Shown here piece after piece: positions 22,380-34,639 of a DNA stretch of 64,000 nt (its first letter is position 1; every line of letters starts with the position of its first letter). The DNA lies in assembly GCA_028673005.1 (NCBI GenBank), contig CM054113.1, positions 67,334,350 to 67,398,349 of the forward strand, written 5' to 3'. The notes beneath the pieces were generated by a model. The model was not told the DNA's origin. It searched no databases and saw only the letters and a program-made list of their open reading frames with translations. The stretch is from Tanypteryx hageni. Lineage: Eukaryota; Arthropoda; Insecta; Odonata; Petaluridae. Both the position numbers and the translations under genes were made by a program.

Positions 22380-23207
22380 AGTTCTATTAAAAAAGTTCAC
22401 ATATATGCGATAACGTATAGACCAAGTGCTTGTAAATCCAGAGATGTCTGTATTTGGTTAAGCTAGAAGTAGGGGCAACCAAATTTTCCTTTGCACACCC
22501 CTGTAAAAACCTTAGGACCCTGATTACATTTGTCACACATTAATTGTCGCACCAATGTGAAATTGAGTAAGTAAATAAAAAGTCACAAAAATTCCATACA
22601 CCTACATGAAAGCCAAATCATAGGCCTTTGCATTACAGAAACAGAGAAGAGAAATGAACTCCAATGATTGTTAAATCAGAAGGATCCAACTTTTTTCTCC
22701 TCAGTGATGGATTTTGCTTTGCAAGCATAAGAGAGAAATGACCACTGAGAGTGATTGACAGTGTAAATCCTGTTGGAGATCTATACACAAAACTCAAGTA
22801 ACAAGCCTTGGAAATATTTTTTAAAGCCTTGAAGAAATTTCTTGGCCAAAAAAAGATGAGCTGCTAAAAAAACACAGAGTACAGGATGGTTAACAACATC
22901 AATGATAACACTGATGACGTGGTTTGCAGTCACATAGCAGAAACATAACTTTGCATTGCCTTCTCTATGATTTTTAGTTGCGAAAGAATGGAACCTGATG
23001 TTCTGTTAGGCAAAACTGGTCACAATTTGGGAAGCGTGAATAAGCAAGATCCCAGAAGGCAAGGGCTACCAGTATTTCTTGGGAAAATGCATATAAAAAA
23101 ATATGAGCAAATTTTACTTTTACATCGTCATTCAGAAACAGTTTTTGTTTAGTATTTATAAACTTTTTTTACCATGCATTTTGCATAAGGTGTATTTCTT
23201 CATCCAG
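22380..23207. other. TPR-gene intron sequence, unassigned
   Basis: No repeat or coding structure recognised up to the 23.2-kb acceptor. Confidence 0.5.
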
Positions 23208-23423
23208 GTTCGCTTCAAAATGGATAGCAGTTACAACCCCCTTGAGGACTGTGATACGTGCATTAAACATGCACTTCATAACAGTTTCTCACCAGAGAAG
23301 AGTATGGGTCATTATAATATCATAAAAGGAGAATATTATCTGTTAAAAAAAAATGACTTGATGTCTGCAGCAAAATATTGGGCAAGAGCCATAAAGTTGG
23401 CTCCCTGGTCAGATAACCTAACG
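23208..23423 (+). CDS. TPR protein, next exon (72 codons)
   Basis: The acceptor is a strong pyrimidine tract ending CATCCAG and the donor is ACG|GTAAGA. The exon is exactly 216 nt, phase 0 at both ends. The middle holds a clear TPR: GHYNIIKGEYYLLKKNDLMS followed by AAKYWARAIKLAPWSDN, with the expected small and large hydrophobic positions and the terminal Pro turn. The N-terminal part (VRFKMDSSYNPLEDCDTCIK) is cysteine-containing and not recognised. The frame continues from the 5.1-kb exon and into the 27.0-kb exon, so these are one gene read left to right. An internal ATG lies five codons in, but no promoter-like features suggest a start there. The protein family beyond TPR is not identified. 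Confidence 0.7.
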
Positions 23424-24013
23424 GTAAGAAAGTTTGTAGTAGCCATGTTGAATAACGTAAAACATTTCTTGTATTTATGTTTATCATGTAACTGAAGTAA
23501 TATTATCTGAAAAAAGTTTCAACTGCATAATTCTCAAAACATAGATAACTGAGCTTGAATTAAAGAATTGATAATTTGTTGAATTTTTCCATAGTAAAAA
23601 ATTTAGAGATTGCAGTTGTAAAATTTCAGTTAATTGTAAAATACAATACAAAGGGGAAATTTATAACTATTTTTTTTATAACTGAGCTTATATGAGGGTA
23701 CAGTACTCAATTATTATTCTTGTTATCTCTATAATATGGTTCAACAATATTAAATTGTTGAATTTATTTTATAGTTCCCTTAGCTACCAAATGGTTGATT
23801 ATCCAATGGTTTTGATTTTTTATTATACTGTATATACACAGGCATATAGGGCTTTATAATGGTTTTAAATGGTTTTTTTGTCTGATGTCAAACTCATGAC
23901 AAAATGAATCATTAATGTAAAAATTATGTTCATGGCAATGGAATGATTTTTAGTAATTTATTTATCAATGTGGTCAAAATTAATTCAAGAGAAAACTTCT
24001 TGTGTTCTTATTA
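23424..24013. other. TPR-gene intron sequence, unassigned
   Basis: AT-rich, nothing recognised before the MITE at 24014. Confidence 0.5.
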
Positions 24014-24199
24014 CCATATTTACTTGCATAATTGCCCTACTTTTTCACGTATTTTTTACAATAAAACAAGGGTGGGGCAAATATGCAGTTTTCCCTATTG
24101 TATGAAAGTGGCCGTATCAGAAAAAATAGTGTTTTATTTTCTCCTCATAGTTCTGGTGGGGCAATTAAGTGATGGAGGCAATTATGCGAGTAAATATTG
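24014..24199. mobile_element. TA-flanked MITE, 186 bp
   Basis: Ends CCATATTTACTTGCATAATT and, reversed, CAATATTTACTCGCATAATT are inverted repeats; TA on both outer edges (24012-24013, 24200-24201). Inner GGTGGGGCAA also repeats. Same terminal type as the 58.4-kb element. It lies in the last intron of the TPR gene. Confidence 0.8.
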
Positions 24200-24201
24200 T
24201 A

Positions 24202-25630
24202 TATGTTCTCTTGGGTTGTAATGAAATGTTAAAATATGTCTTGCCAACTGTTTGAAGATTACATCAGTCACATAACTCTAAATAGAAGGATATTTTAAAA
24301 GTGATATTTTTTCCTTTCAAAACATTCATTTGCATAGATTTTTTCATCACTCTTTTTGATGTAATTTCCTTTCCGTTTTTTTCAAATGATAATGGAAAAA
24401 CAGTCTCTTTATCAAAGTCAAAAGTTTTTCCTTTTTTTGTCTTCTCATTGCAGTGGAATCTCTTTAAAATGTATTTCTACCAACCATGCATTTCTGTACT
24501 TTGTAATGAAAGTATGCTATGCTGAAAGTAAATCATACTGAAAATGATACTTGATAGAGGAATATGAGACGATCATTCTGTACATCAACTTCATATTTCT
24601 TTTAAAATATTGGGATATTTTCTTGTTTAATCTGTGAGAAAATGGCCTCTAAGTTGATTTTAGTCCTTAGGATTGTAATTTAAATATTCCACCATGACAT
24701 AATGTTTAGCTCAAGAAATCTAAGCATCAATTGTTTAATTCAAAATGTAATTGCTTACCCCATATGCAGTATAAAGAAGGTATTGTTTTCATGAAAAAAT
24801 AGAATTTGAGATTTCAACAGAAATATGCTTTTTAAGGACCCCTAAATACTTTTCACTATTTTCTCTGTGATGTCTGTGTGTGATAGGAATTTTGTGCACA
24901 CACTAACTCAAAAATTGCGTATCAAGTCTGCACAAAACTTTATATTTAAGATTTTTGTTAAAAAATCAGTATCTGATTAGATTTAGGATAAAATTGGTCA
25001 ACTGGAAGTGGAGGTATACTGCTGTCATTTTTTTTTTCACTTTGCAAAATATCTCCTATAGAGCTTTGTTAATGTAAATATCTGTCATTTTCAAAATTGT
25101 GGATAATATCATTTTATATAACTTCTTTTTGAAATATTTTTAATAGAATGCTTTGTTTCAGAGATATAATATTTCAATCATCCATTGGTATTTATGTTCA
25201 ATGCATTGAATTTTGCTATGTGATAGGTTTTTTTCTTTTGCTATAGTGAAATTTTCAAGTAATTGATAGCATTGTCAGCGCTGCCAGTAATTTTAATCAT
25301 GAGCAAAATTGTCCCAATACCATCTAGCGCCATATTTTGTAAACTAATTTTCTTGTAAATATTGACAGCGATGCCAGTGCTGGAATGGTAATTTTAATCA
25401 TGAATATTTTTCATAATAATTTTACCTTAGTAGCAGGATGCACATCGTTATTTAGATACACATAGCAACCAATTACATTTTTGTTTACTAATTGTATTAT
25501 AAGAGAATGGCAATAGCACTACTGCACATGCTAAAATCCTGACTGGATTAAGATTTTCATCACTGCACGCTAACATATATATAAAATGCCAGTTCTTATC
25601 TTCTCATCTGGATCCCTATATAGTGTACCA
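24202..25630. other. TPR-gene intron sequence, unassigned
   Basis: AT-rich. Two related short stretches (TGACAGCGATGCCAGTG near 25.37 kb and TTGTCAGCGCTGCCAGTAA near 25.27 kb) suggest a small old duplication. No coding. Confidence 0.45.
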
Positions 25631-25920
25631 CATTGGTTTTCAATCTTTTTGAGTTTGCGGACCACTTTTCAACCTCCAAACATTTCGTGGACCACATCAT
25701 GCTACTAATTCTTTTTTACACTCCATTGTGTATGTAAATCTAATGTAATAACAGGGGAACACTATGCACTTTGCAATAATTTTATTGTTCACACCTTAAA
25801 TTTTCTGAAATTCTTGCCTGTTACTTCAACAAATGCATTTATGGAGCATAGAAGTGAGGATGTTATTTTTTCTGCATACCTCCTGTAGTATCCTCACGGA
25901 GCACAGGTTGGGAACCGCTG
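25631..25920. mobile_element. hAT (Charlie-type) MITE, 290 bp
   Basis: CATTGGTTTTCAATCTTTTT with GCGGACCAC at the left; reversed right end CAGCGGTTCCCAACCTGTGC. Flanks GTGTACCA and GTGTTGCA match 6 of 8. The end type is that of Charlie-like hAT MITEs (CAGTGGTTCTCAAC-type). Confidence 0.8.
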
Positions 25921-26995
25921 GTGTTGCACATTGTTTTGCCTGGCTTTCAATTGTGCTGTACAATAGCAGCATGTCATTGCTTGCCAACCTTTAGTTCTAA
26001 GCAAGTAGTGCCAAATATTTAAGTCCTACTACTTCAGTGAGCCTGTATTCAAATCACTGCAACCTTTGTAGTTCCATACACTTTTCTTGCTTGCATATAA
26101 AATGCATGGCCAACAAAACAATTTTTTGTTTTATAGAAATGCTCGTAGCCATGGTATTTTCCCAAAATAATTCTCCTGATAATACCAGACAAAATTTTTA
26201 GTTTCTTTATTTAAGCTTTGCAGAGCAGCAATTGATATTCCAGACCTAGCAATTCTTTCTTTTGATAGTCTCTTCGAGTAAATGGTAGCCTTGACAGTTC
26301 ATCAATAATGTCCTCAGATTGTTCACATACAGTAGCTGATCACTGGTGTGCTGTACTAATAGTGAACTGGTTCAGTGAACCATGGCCCCAACCAAGGGGC
26401 CTCTACAGTGGTCTGCAATTAAAAATAAGTATTTTTAAAAAATTTGTCATTTTAGTTTTTAAAAAATGCTGTTTTTAAATATTTTAACCTATAGATAGAG
26501 AGTGTGTGACATTGCAATTCTTTATATTCTTGCAAATATTCTCATAAAACCCGGTAAAATATCTGATACCATACATTTCTATCCAATTGTATTTCTGTGC
26601 AACTTTGAAGTCTCATCTTTTTTTTTTCAAATTGTCAGCTTTGACTGTATTATAATGAAAACTGCAGAATCTCGGCATATCATTGGGTTGGAATTTGATG
26701 CGTAACTCCAATATCGTTGTTAGAATCTATTATCATTGAATCATCACTGATGGTGGCTACTTTGTAGCCGAAATGTGCATCTGGTTTTCTCAATATTTTA
26801 TATGGTGATTGGAGAATCATATTTTGTCAGTTTTATTTTAGCCATAATCCTAATAGTTTGATATTGTATTAATAAGATGCTTTTTTAAAGAATATTAAAT
26901 AATTTCATTGAAGGAAGATGTTTTTACATTATCTTCAGCAGTCAATAACAAAGATTTGTGTATGGCAAAAATGATTTTTTTTCCCTTTTTTGCAG
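25921..26995. other. TPR-gene intron sequence, unassigned
   Basis: No structure recognised before the acceptor at 26995. Confidence 0.5.
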
Positions 26996-27151
26996 CATTA
27001 CAACTGTCTATTTGTCAGAAATAAAGTGATCAATGTGTATGATTATCTGCAAGATAAAATCAGCGAGGCTCTGAAAACCAACAGTTATGATGAAGAAATG
27101 TCTCTATTCCTAAAAAAAGTATTCGATCTGTGCAAAGAAAGTGCTCCATAG
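26996..27151 (+). CDS. TPR protein, last coding exon with stop
   Basis: The acceptor is a long T-rich tract ending TTTTTTGCAG. The exon opens in phase 0, matching the preceding donor, and runs 51 codons to TAG. The peptide begins HYNCLFVRNKVINVYDYLQD and ends KKVFDLCKESAP; it is predicted helical and probably caps the TPR array. An AATAAA hexamer at 27705-27710 lies in the AT-rich sequence after the stop and is a plausible polyadenylation signal, giving a 3' UTR of about 0.55 kb. With the two upstream exons, about 197 residues of the C-terminal half are visible; the start of the gene is upstream of the window or in unrecognised exons. Confidence 0.7.
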   Translation, partial: HYNCLFVRNKVINVYDYLQDKISEALKTNSYDEEMSLFLKKVFDLCKESAP

Positions 27152-29650
27152 TCATATGAATTATTGCAAAGTTACTGTGGCATTGTAAAGTTACTACAGT
27201 GTATTCAGCTGAATGGTGGAAACTTGTCGGCATGCAGTTCTGAATGGAATATTCAATTTTTGAGGTCTTCCACCTATAATCCTTACTATTGACCCTGCTA
27301 TCTTGAAAAGTATTTCAATATTTTTCTCTTGAATAATGAAACAAAATTTGGTCTATAAGATTAAGCATATGATCCTATATATTACTTATAACAACTACTA
27401 TTAATAATAGTTTTCAAAGTCTGAATAGTGCATACCTGCAATATTTTCCAGAAGATTTTAAAAAACGTCTAATCACCACTTGGCCCACGTTTCTTTGAAG
27501 TAATGCTTTTGCAATGCAATTGTGGTATTATCTAGTTTTTGCTGTGTGGCATTAGCAATGCTAGAGTCCTAGATACAACTTCAAGTTTGGACTCCTATAT
27601 TACCATTATTTTTTGTATAATTATTTAGATAAAGGCTTTTTCTGAAAACTTGATTGTGATATTCTGCATGTTATTAAAAATTGAACTATTAAAAATGTAT
27701 AAATAATAAAAATCACTGCAGCATACAATGTACAAACTTTCTTCTATCTGTATGCTCCAAGTCCAAACAATAAGTGTCATTGGTTACATTGATAAGTATT
27801 TCTCGTGGTTTGTCTTGTATCAACAATTCTGCTATTGTTAGAGTGAGGATAACTTGCGGTAATTGAGTGCAAATTTAGAAATATCATAATGTTACTATGT
27901 TATTCAGTAAATTTTTTAGACTGTGTTGCATATGAAATCAAGCTCAATGACTGGATTTATTTTGATCAAAGAGCCATTTTTTAATAAATCAACGAGAATA
28001 AACTGCCTCCCATTGTTGTGCGATATGTCTCTGGTGATACTTTATCATATTATTAAAAAATCGAGTCTGTCTGGGTATCAGACCGGCAAAGTTAATTTAT
28101 GACTTTCTTAGGAACTGATGATTTGATTTCGACCAAACTTAACCCATTTATTTGGGGAGATCTACATTGTGTTCTAGGTGAGTCGTTATTTCTATCCACC
28201 CCAATAAAATAAATAATTTTCTATTACGAGGGGCAATCTCCTCCAAATTTTTTCTCCCTCTCATAACTTCATGTACAGAATGTAATGGTACCAGGTGAAA
28301 ATTTGAACCTTCCCACTGATATCCTGCAAGTTTCTTCACTTCATGGTAGGCCAATCAGGAGTATCACTTCACTGGTGACAAAAAATTAACTTTTCCTCAT
28401 ATCTCGTCAAGTATTGGTCATATCAAAATAGTTTTCAATCAAAACTTGTAGAACTAGTAATATTTCTTTTCCTATACATTTTTACCGTAGGAGTAGCCGT
28501 TATCAATAAAATCAAACAAGAAATTCTTAATTGGAGTTGAACTTGGTGAAATTCATGCATGGATACATAACTTTTGTCAACATAAACAATCTTCGCAGTA
28601 AGTGAAGTAAAATTAGATTGCTATAATCATGAAAATATGGTTATTGCCATCATGTGTGCATGCAGAATTTTGCAAACTGAAAGAAATGAATTATCTACGA
28701 CGAAGAAAAGAACGTAAACGTAAGTATTAAAGCTACTTAACTCAAGTGAGGTATCTTTTAAATAATTTTCGATTTATTGATTAATTACAACTGATCAGAA
28801 AATAAATCGGTAAGGGAAAATTTCATATTTTCCTGCCATCATTTCTGATATATCATTTTGCAGTACTATTTAATAATACTAAAGTTATGTAAATATGTTT
28901 ATTAATGCACCAACTTCGGGGAGGCAAGAAATATTTAGTAGAAAGAGAGACAAACGGGTTTTGGTGTTTCGCTGTTTTATGGTGTGTGTTCATTCAAAAC
29001 ATAGCTTTATGCTTCAAATACTCCATCGCATGATGATGATACACTTTACACTTTCCTAACTTGTTTTCTTTAAAAAAAAAAAGCTCATGTATTTGATTTT
29101 TCTGTCTGTCTGTACAACAATATCTCTGGAACCTTGCAACTTGAAGAAGCCAAAATTTCAGAATAGATTGGTCTATAGGAGGGCTAAATATGGCAAAAAC
29201 TTGGTGAAACTGAGATCAAATGCTGGGGTGTAATCGGTAAGAATCGCTAAAAAGTACATGCTGCTACGAATGTAGGCAACCAGCAATGCGCTGTATCTGC
29301 ATTTTTTACTTTGCTGGAAAGATATCAGTCGGTGATGAAAGGCACCTTATGTAATTTTCTTTTCAATTCCTCCCTCACTTGTAAGCGATTTTTTTAGTAT
29401 TTGTTATCATTATTGTTTTATTTGGTCTTATTGTCATTGTTTAGTCTTTTGGTTCAAAGAATTATCAAGCTTATGGCTAATATTAGTTTGATAAACTGAG
29501 CTGGCCCTGATAAGCTTCTGGATAAATAATGGGGTTTTCCTTGGTGAGTGATTACTAACTCTCATCCCACCTCGCCTGATTTTCCTCCTTGGCCCAAGGC
29601 ACCAGCAAGCATGGTGTCCCCAGGATGTCAAAATCATGAAGGCGCTATTC
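27152..29650. other. 3' flank of TPR gene and unassigned sequence
   Basis: Contains the likely 3' UTR (to about 27.72 kb). Beyond it no coding potential above noise. A hAT-like edge CAGACCCAGTTTAAGAGGCG occurs at about 29.66 kb without a partner. Confidence 0.45.
27705..27710 (+). promoter_or_regulatory. Candidate polyadenylation signal of TPR gene
   Basis: AATAAA, about 550 bp after the TAG at 27151, in an AT-rich stretch followed by mixed sequence. In such AT-rich DNA the hexamer is common by chance, so this is only positional support. Confidence 0.3.
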
Positions 29651-29859
29651 CTCTGATGTATCCAGACCCAGTTTAAGAGGCGGGTGAGCCAGGCAGTCGC
29701 CTGAGTCCGCTGAATTGTACATTATGCACTCTATTACCCTCTTGACTGGGGGAAGCAATGGTCCATAAATGCACCCGTTGGGGAGTCCGGAATAAAATGT
29801 ATCTTTTTATATATCCTCTTACCATATATTTCTTTTTTCATATATAAAGGAACGTGTTC

Positions 29860-30480
29860 ATATTTGCAATAATGTAGTAAAAATCGTCAATTAACTAATT
29901 GTTTTAACAAATAATTTGTTAATAAAAAATTATTATTAACAATTAAAAATAAATGTCAAAATATTTTGAATCAAAACTTCTCATAAATTTTCTAATAGAA
30001 TAAATTAAAATCACTAATGTATTTTTTTTTACGATAAGCAATATATAACAATCAAAAGAGTGATGCAGAGGTAAAAGTTGGATTTGGCATTAAATTTGTA
30101 CTTCTACTAATTATAATTATTCGCTTGTATATAGACAGTCTAGGTTTCCCCCAAATAATTTAATCAATTTACAATGACGTATTATAAATTCGTCAATTCA
30201 CAATTTGTTATTAACAATTAATTTGTTTAATGATTACATTTTTAATGCTTTTTGAATCCAAGTTTTTCTTAATGTTTTCAGACGAATAAATTACATAGCA
30301 GTAGTCCATATGCTATTTGATATTGAGGAAAAATAGAGAAAACAATTCTTTAGAACAAAAGATATGAAATTACAATAAAACTGTGGAATTAGTCATAAAC
30401 AAAAGTCCTGAATATTATGCATTCGCTTACATTCAGTCAGTCTAGGTGCCTAACAAATAATTCAAGCAATTTACAGTAAC
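29860..30480. repeat. Two diverged ~305-bp direct copies
   Basis: 29.87-30.17 and 30.18-30.48 kb share AACAATTAA-type motifs, TTTTGAATC with CTTCTCATAAA versus CTTTTTGAATCC, and CAGTCTAGGTNCC with AAATAATT and CAATTTACA. Very AT-rich, so only the ordered shared landmarks make this convincing. Confidence 0.5.
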
Positions 30481-31410
30481 ATTAAAATGCATAAAATAAC
30501 AATTTATTATTATCACTTCTAAAATTTCGGGAATATCATCATCTGAAATCTTTGGCTGTTTTCTTGTAGAAGCCATTGCATGATATTCACTCTTAGAAGA
30601 ACTAAAATCTATTGAAGATTTCTCAGAAAAACAAATAGAAAAGTTACACTGAAATTTCTCAATGCTAACATGTTATAACTTTCAAAGCTTGCACTATTAA
30701 GTTCATGGGAAAACTAATCTCTCTATGAAAAAAGTGCATCTCAAAAATAATGTTTCCGCAAGGGGTAGTGGGAAATATTTATTAGCCCTGGTAAACCAGA
30801 TGTGCTAATGAAGCAAAATTGGTTAAAACACTGTATGTGTCAAAGAAGAAAAATGGGTAAAATTTTCTGGTGTCTGAGTTCGCATGTTTGTGCGAAATAT
30901 ATTTTATTGCACATCTAAGAATTGCCGACTGGGTTGTGCACATATGCAACCCCAGACAACAGGTGCAGGGTTTCACGATGGAGGGTCTAAATCTCTGAAA
31001 ATTTGGCCTAAATGCCATCTGTTTGCATGAATGTGAACCTAAAGGACCAAGGAATAAGAGAGGAAGCTCATGACGAAAGAGCTTGTCATGCACATAGAGA
31101 AAGATGAAAAAACCTTGATGATGAAAATAACCATCATGCCCAAATGGTGGCCACTGTGCTCATAATGAGTATGATTGTCATATCCAGTCAAGTGGATAAA
31201 AAACCACCAAAACAAGATTAGGAAAGAATAAAATTTGTATCATCAGCATAAAGTGTAGGGTTAATACCATTAGCAAGAGGAATACAGTTTGGGTGGTCAT
31301 TAACATATAACAAAATAAACTGATGTGGGCAACACATGATTTTCTCCATATTTATATGGCAAATTACATGTTGTTAACTCTGGGATTGTTGTCAATATTT
31401 ACTTCCGGTT
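30481..31410. other. Unassigned stretch
   Basis: Nothing recognised; ORFs are short and without family features. Confidence 0.45.
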
Positions 31411-31412
31411 GA

Positions 31413-31575
31413 TGATCAAGAAAAGAAAAGGGAGCATTACTAAGACGTAACTAAGCGTCAATTGTTAGCAATAGTCTTCGGTAGATGGCATGGTGGTGGC
31501 AGCTAAAAATATAAGATATCTCTTAAACAATGCATTATATGGAAAAATGTATCAAACAAAGGTTGTAGAAAATGA
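31413..31575. repeat. 160-bp direct repeat, copy 1
   Basis: Matches 35431-35598 closely: ACTAAGCGTCAATTGTTAGC, GGTAGATGGCATGGTGGTGG and CAGCTAAAAATATAAGATAT are shared. It lies outside the LINE on the left. Confidence 0.85.
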
Positions 31576-32515
31576 AATTTTCTACAACGTTTATCCAAAT
31601 ACATTTTTGCATTTATCAAATATTAAAGCAAATTCTTCAAAATAATGGATAAGTGACAAGAGTAAACACCCACTTCCGATCGACCAATTTTTACCAAAAA
31701 CTAATTAGATCTAACTTTTATAAAAATGTTAAATGTAAAATTTTGCGTTAACTTGATTAATAGTTTTTGAGTTAGAACGCCCACAAAAAGCTATCACATA
31801 CATCATCGAGAAAATGGTCAAAACGTGTTCAAGGTACCTCAAAACGTCTATTTCCATTGAAATCTCAAAGTCGATTTTTTTCATGAATACAATACTTTCT
31901 CTATACTTCATATATGGAGAAAGTAAAAAGTACAGGGCCGAACACTGAACCCTGAGGAACACCATGACACCATTATTTGAAATTATTACATGCTGATGTC
32001 TATTGCATAAGTAAGACTATCCACTTATTGGATAAACCTCGTATGCCAATCCTATGAAGTTTTTTCAATAAGAGCTGATGATCCACTATCAAATGCTTTG
32101 GAAAAGTCAAAAAGCAATCCCATAACTTCCATTTTCTTATCAAGTGCAGTCAATACATGATTGATTATTTGGTATATAACAGTAGAATAGATCTGTTTTG
32201 CCTAAAACCATGCTGAAATGTAGATAGAATTCTACATGATTCTAAGTAGGAGAGTAACCTTCTGTAAAAAACCTTTTCAAATATTTTTCCAAATTGATTG
32301 ATAACAGATATAGGCTGATAAGTATTGAAATCATGAATACTACCTTTTTTCTTAACTAGAGGAATAACTTGAGAAGTCTTATGTGGTTCTTGAAAGATAC
32401 CATATTGTAATGACTCATTAATAAGTAACAAAAGAGGAAACTTAATATAGTTAAATGAAAGATAAAGTTAGGTATTTCATCAATACCAGAACTAAACTTG
32501 GGTCTTGATTCTGAA

Positions 32516-34101
32516 CAGGGACATACTAATAGTTCCTGCAACCCCTACGATGCAGGATGATCCCGAGATTTAAGGGACCCCCGAAATTCAAGGGGCCCCC
32601 AATCATTCAAACCATACTGGCTAAGGCATCTGACACCCACTTTACGAAACCAAAAAATCTGATTGTGACTTCTACAATATGGCTTTATAATGCTGAGAAA
32701 AGGCATTTCTCGCCATGAAAACCAGTACAAGATATAGGCAACGATTATATACCTTCTGACGGCTCTTGCTCTTAGGCCAATCTATTTTCTCATGTCAACA
32801 TTTTCTAAGTGTTTTATATAGCTAGGGAATATTATTGTGCTTATTTGTGTATATTGTATGTATTGACTTGTTAAGTGAAGCATGAGGTCTGCATCCACTG
32901 TTCAGGCTCTAAAGGCTGACAACTTGACTTAAATTACTGGTCGGTTCAGCAGTCACTACTTTAGGCCTCCAATATCATCATGAAGTGTTATTTTTTCATA
33001 TATAGGTGCATAGGTAGATTTTGGTTGACATGACACCCTCAGCTGCCCCTGTTGGCATATATGATTTGACAGATCGTATTTATTCACTAGGTGACCGTTC
33101 ATGTATTATGATAGCAAATGTTTAACTATTTTTGATGCCCTCATCCCTCCATGACAGCAACTGTTACCATTTAGGTGCCTCTCTCTCACCTTCATTGTAC
33201 CCTCCTTTTTAATAAAAATTAGAAAATGCATAGTTATACATGGCAATACTTTCTAATGCCTTCTTATAGTGTTGCAATGCATTTTAATGCTCTTTAAAGC
33301 ACAATGAGGAAAAATCAATCAGGTTAAACAAGGTAAAGTTATGTTTACTAAAAAATCTGTTAGATACAGTAAAAAGAATTCTAATGTTGGACAAAATGCG
33401 GGTAATGAGCAGGTGGAAATTTGCTGTGGACAAACTGTTGTCACACATAAATGGCATGTAAAAAGTAAAAAATTTCTTAGAAAAAAATATCTTATGTAAG
33501 CATTGGTCATACTCCCCTTCCCCCTAAGGGGGATTATTTACAGGTGCTAGGGGCTTAGCTACCTAATGTCCCATATGAAAAGGGTTTCTTTGAAGTGCAC
33601 TGACATTGTACAATACACAGGATCGATGGCTTCACTTCCTCACCAAAGGAATACTTGTCATATATTTTAGCCATAAAATATCATTGACCTCTGCCGAGAA
33701 TTGAACCTGCAATCCTTGAAATTATTGACGAGAATTTCAACCACTGCTCCACTGGCATCAACCGATAACTGTAAGTTAATAAGCATATTCAATGTCATAG
33801 AGTAACGAATGTCTTATTTTCTTGTCTTTATGGCATTATAAGGATTGTTAGGCATAATATAATATTTTGAACCCATTTCTCCAAATGGATTAAAGTTAAT
33901 AAAAGAAAAAACACTACTATAATAGTTTATAATTTCAGGCTTTACAAAATAACAGTAGTGTTCGTGTGAGGGTGGGGGAGAATTCTTCATTAATATACAG
34001 GCAATGAGAAGTAATTCAGCTTGGAAATTATTTAAGATTTACATAGGGGGGCCCCATATTATTTGCTGCAGGGGAAGCCCAGATTTTCCGGTACACCACT
34101 G
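32516..34101. mobile_element. hAT-type element inserted in the LINE
   Basis: Interrupts the LINE reading between INTVQNQ and SGIDEIP. Flanking 8-mers ATTCTGAA (32508-32515) and GTTCTGAA (34102-34109) match 7 of 8. Ends CAGGGACATACTAATAG and, reversed from the right, CAGTGGTGTACCGG share CAG-G and TAC. No transposase was seen inside. It contains a minus-strand tRNA-like SINE head around 33.69-33.77 kb. Confidence 0.75.
33690..33770 (-). repeat. tRNA-derived SINE-like head
   Basis: On the minus strand a box A-like TGGAGCAGTGGTTGAAAT is followed about 30 bp on by a box B-like GGTTCAATTCTC, the internal RNA polymerase III promoter of tRNA-derived SINEs. The body continues to about 33.54 kb. No clear tail or target duplication was found. 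Confidence 0.55.
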
Positions 34102-34639
34102 GTTCTGAACAGTGTTTATGAGCTCCATCTCATAACAGGGAGAAAGAAAGAAAGATTTTGAAGAGTTAGGAATATTTAAATAATCAGCAGAATCTATGGG
34201 AATAGTAGGTACTGTCAAATTGGTAAAATGCTCATTAAAACTGGATGCCAAAAGTGATAAATCAGTAATAGATACACCCGAGTGATCCGTAAGTTTCAGT
34301 AGTGAATTGGAATATCTAAGATTTTTTGAGCTATTTATATTTCCCAGTTTTGTTAACAGTATTTATTATTATTATTATGAGTATGTTTAGCAGCATTGAT
34401 AAAGTTGCAATATTGTCTTTTTATGGATTTATATTGAGTTAGTGCTGCAGTATTGTTTAATTTACAATAAAGGGAGAAATCCTTCAAATAAGAAGAGAGT
34501 TGATGAATTTCATTATTAATCCAGTTCTTTTTGGAATGACTTGGAAATGCTCTTCTTTCAGTGAATGGAAAGAAACATTAAAGCAGAACAAAAATTTTTC
34601 ATGAAAATTACTAAAACTATCATTCAAGTCCTTTACATT

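Noticed and set aside
21473..22381. ORFs of about 90 codons repeated at 21.5-22.4 kb as a protein family
   Set aside because: They repeat only because the 309-bp unit does; they run through the tRNA-like sequence and are not conserved in phase with any domain.
31729..31925. Sequence left of the LINE as its YADD-containing continuation
   Set aside because: Reading on after the GVPQGSV-like block gives no YADD motif or thumb region; the homology stops near 31.93 kb.
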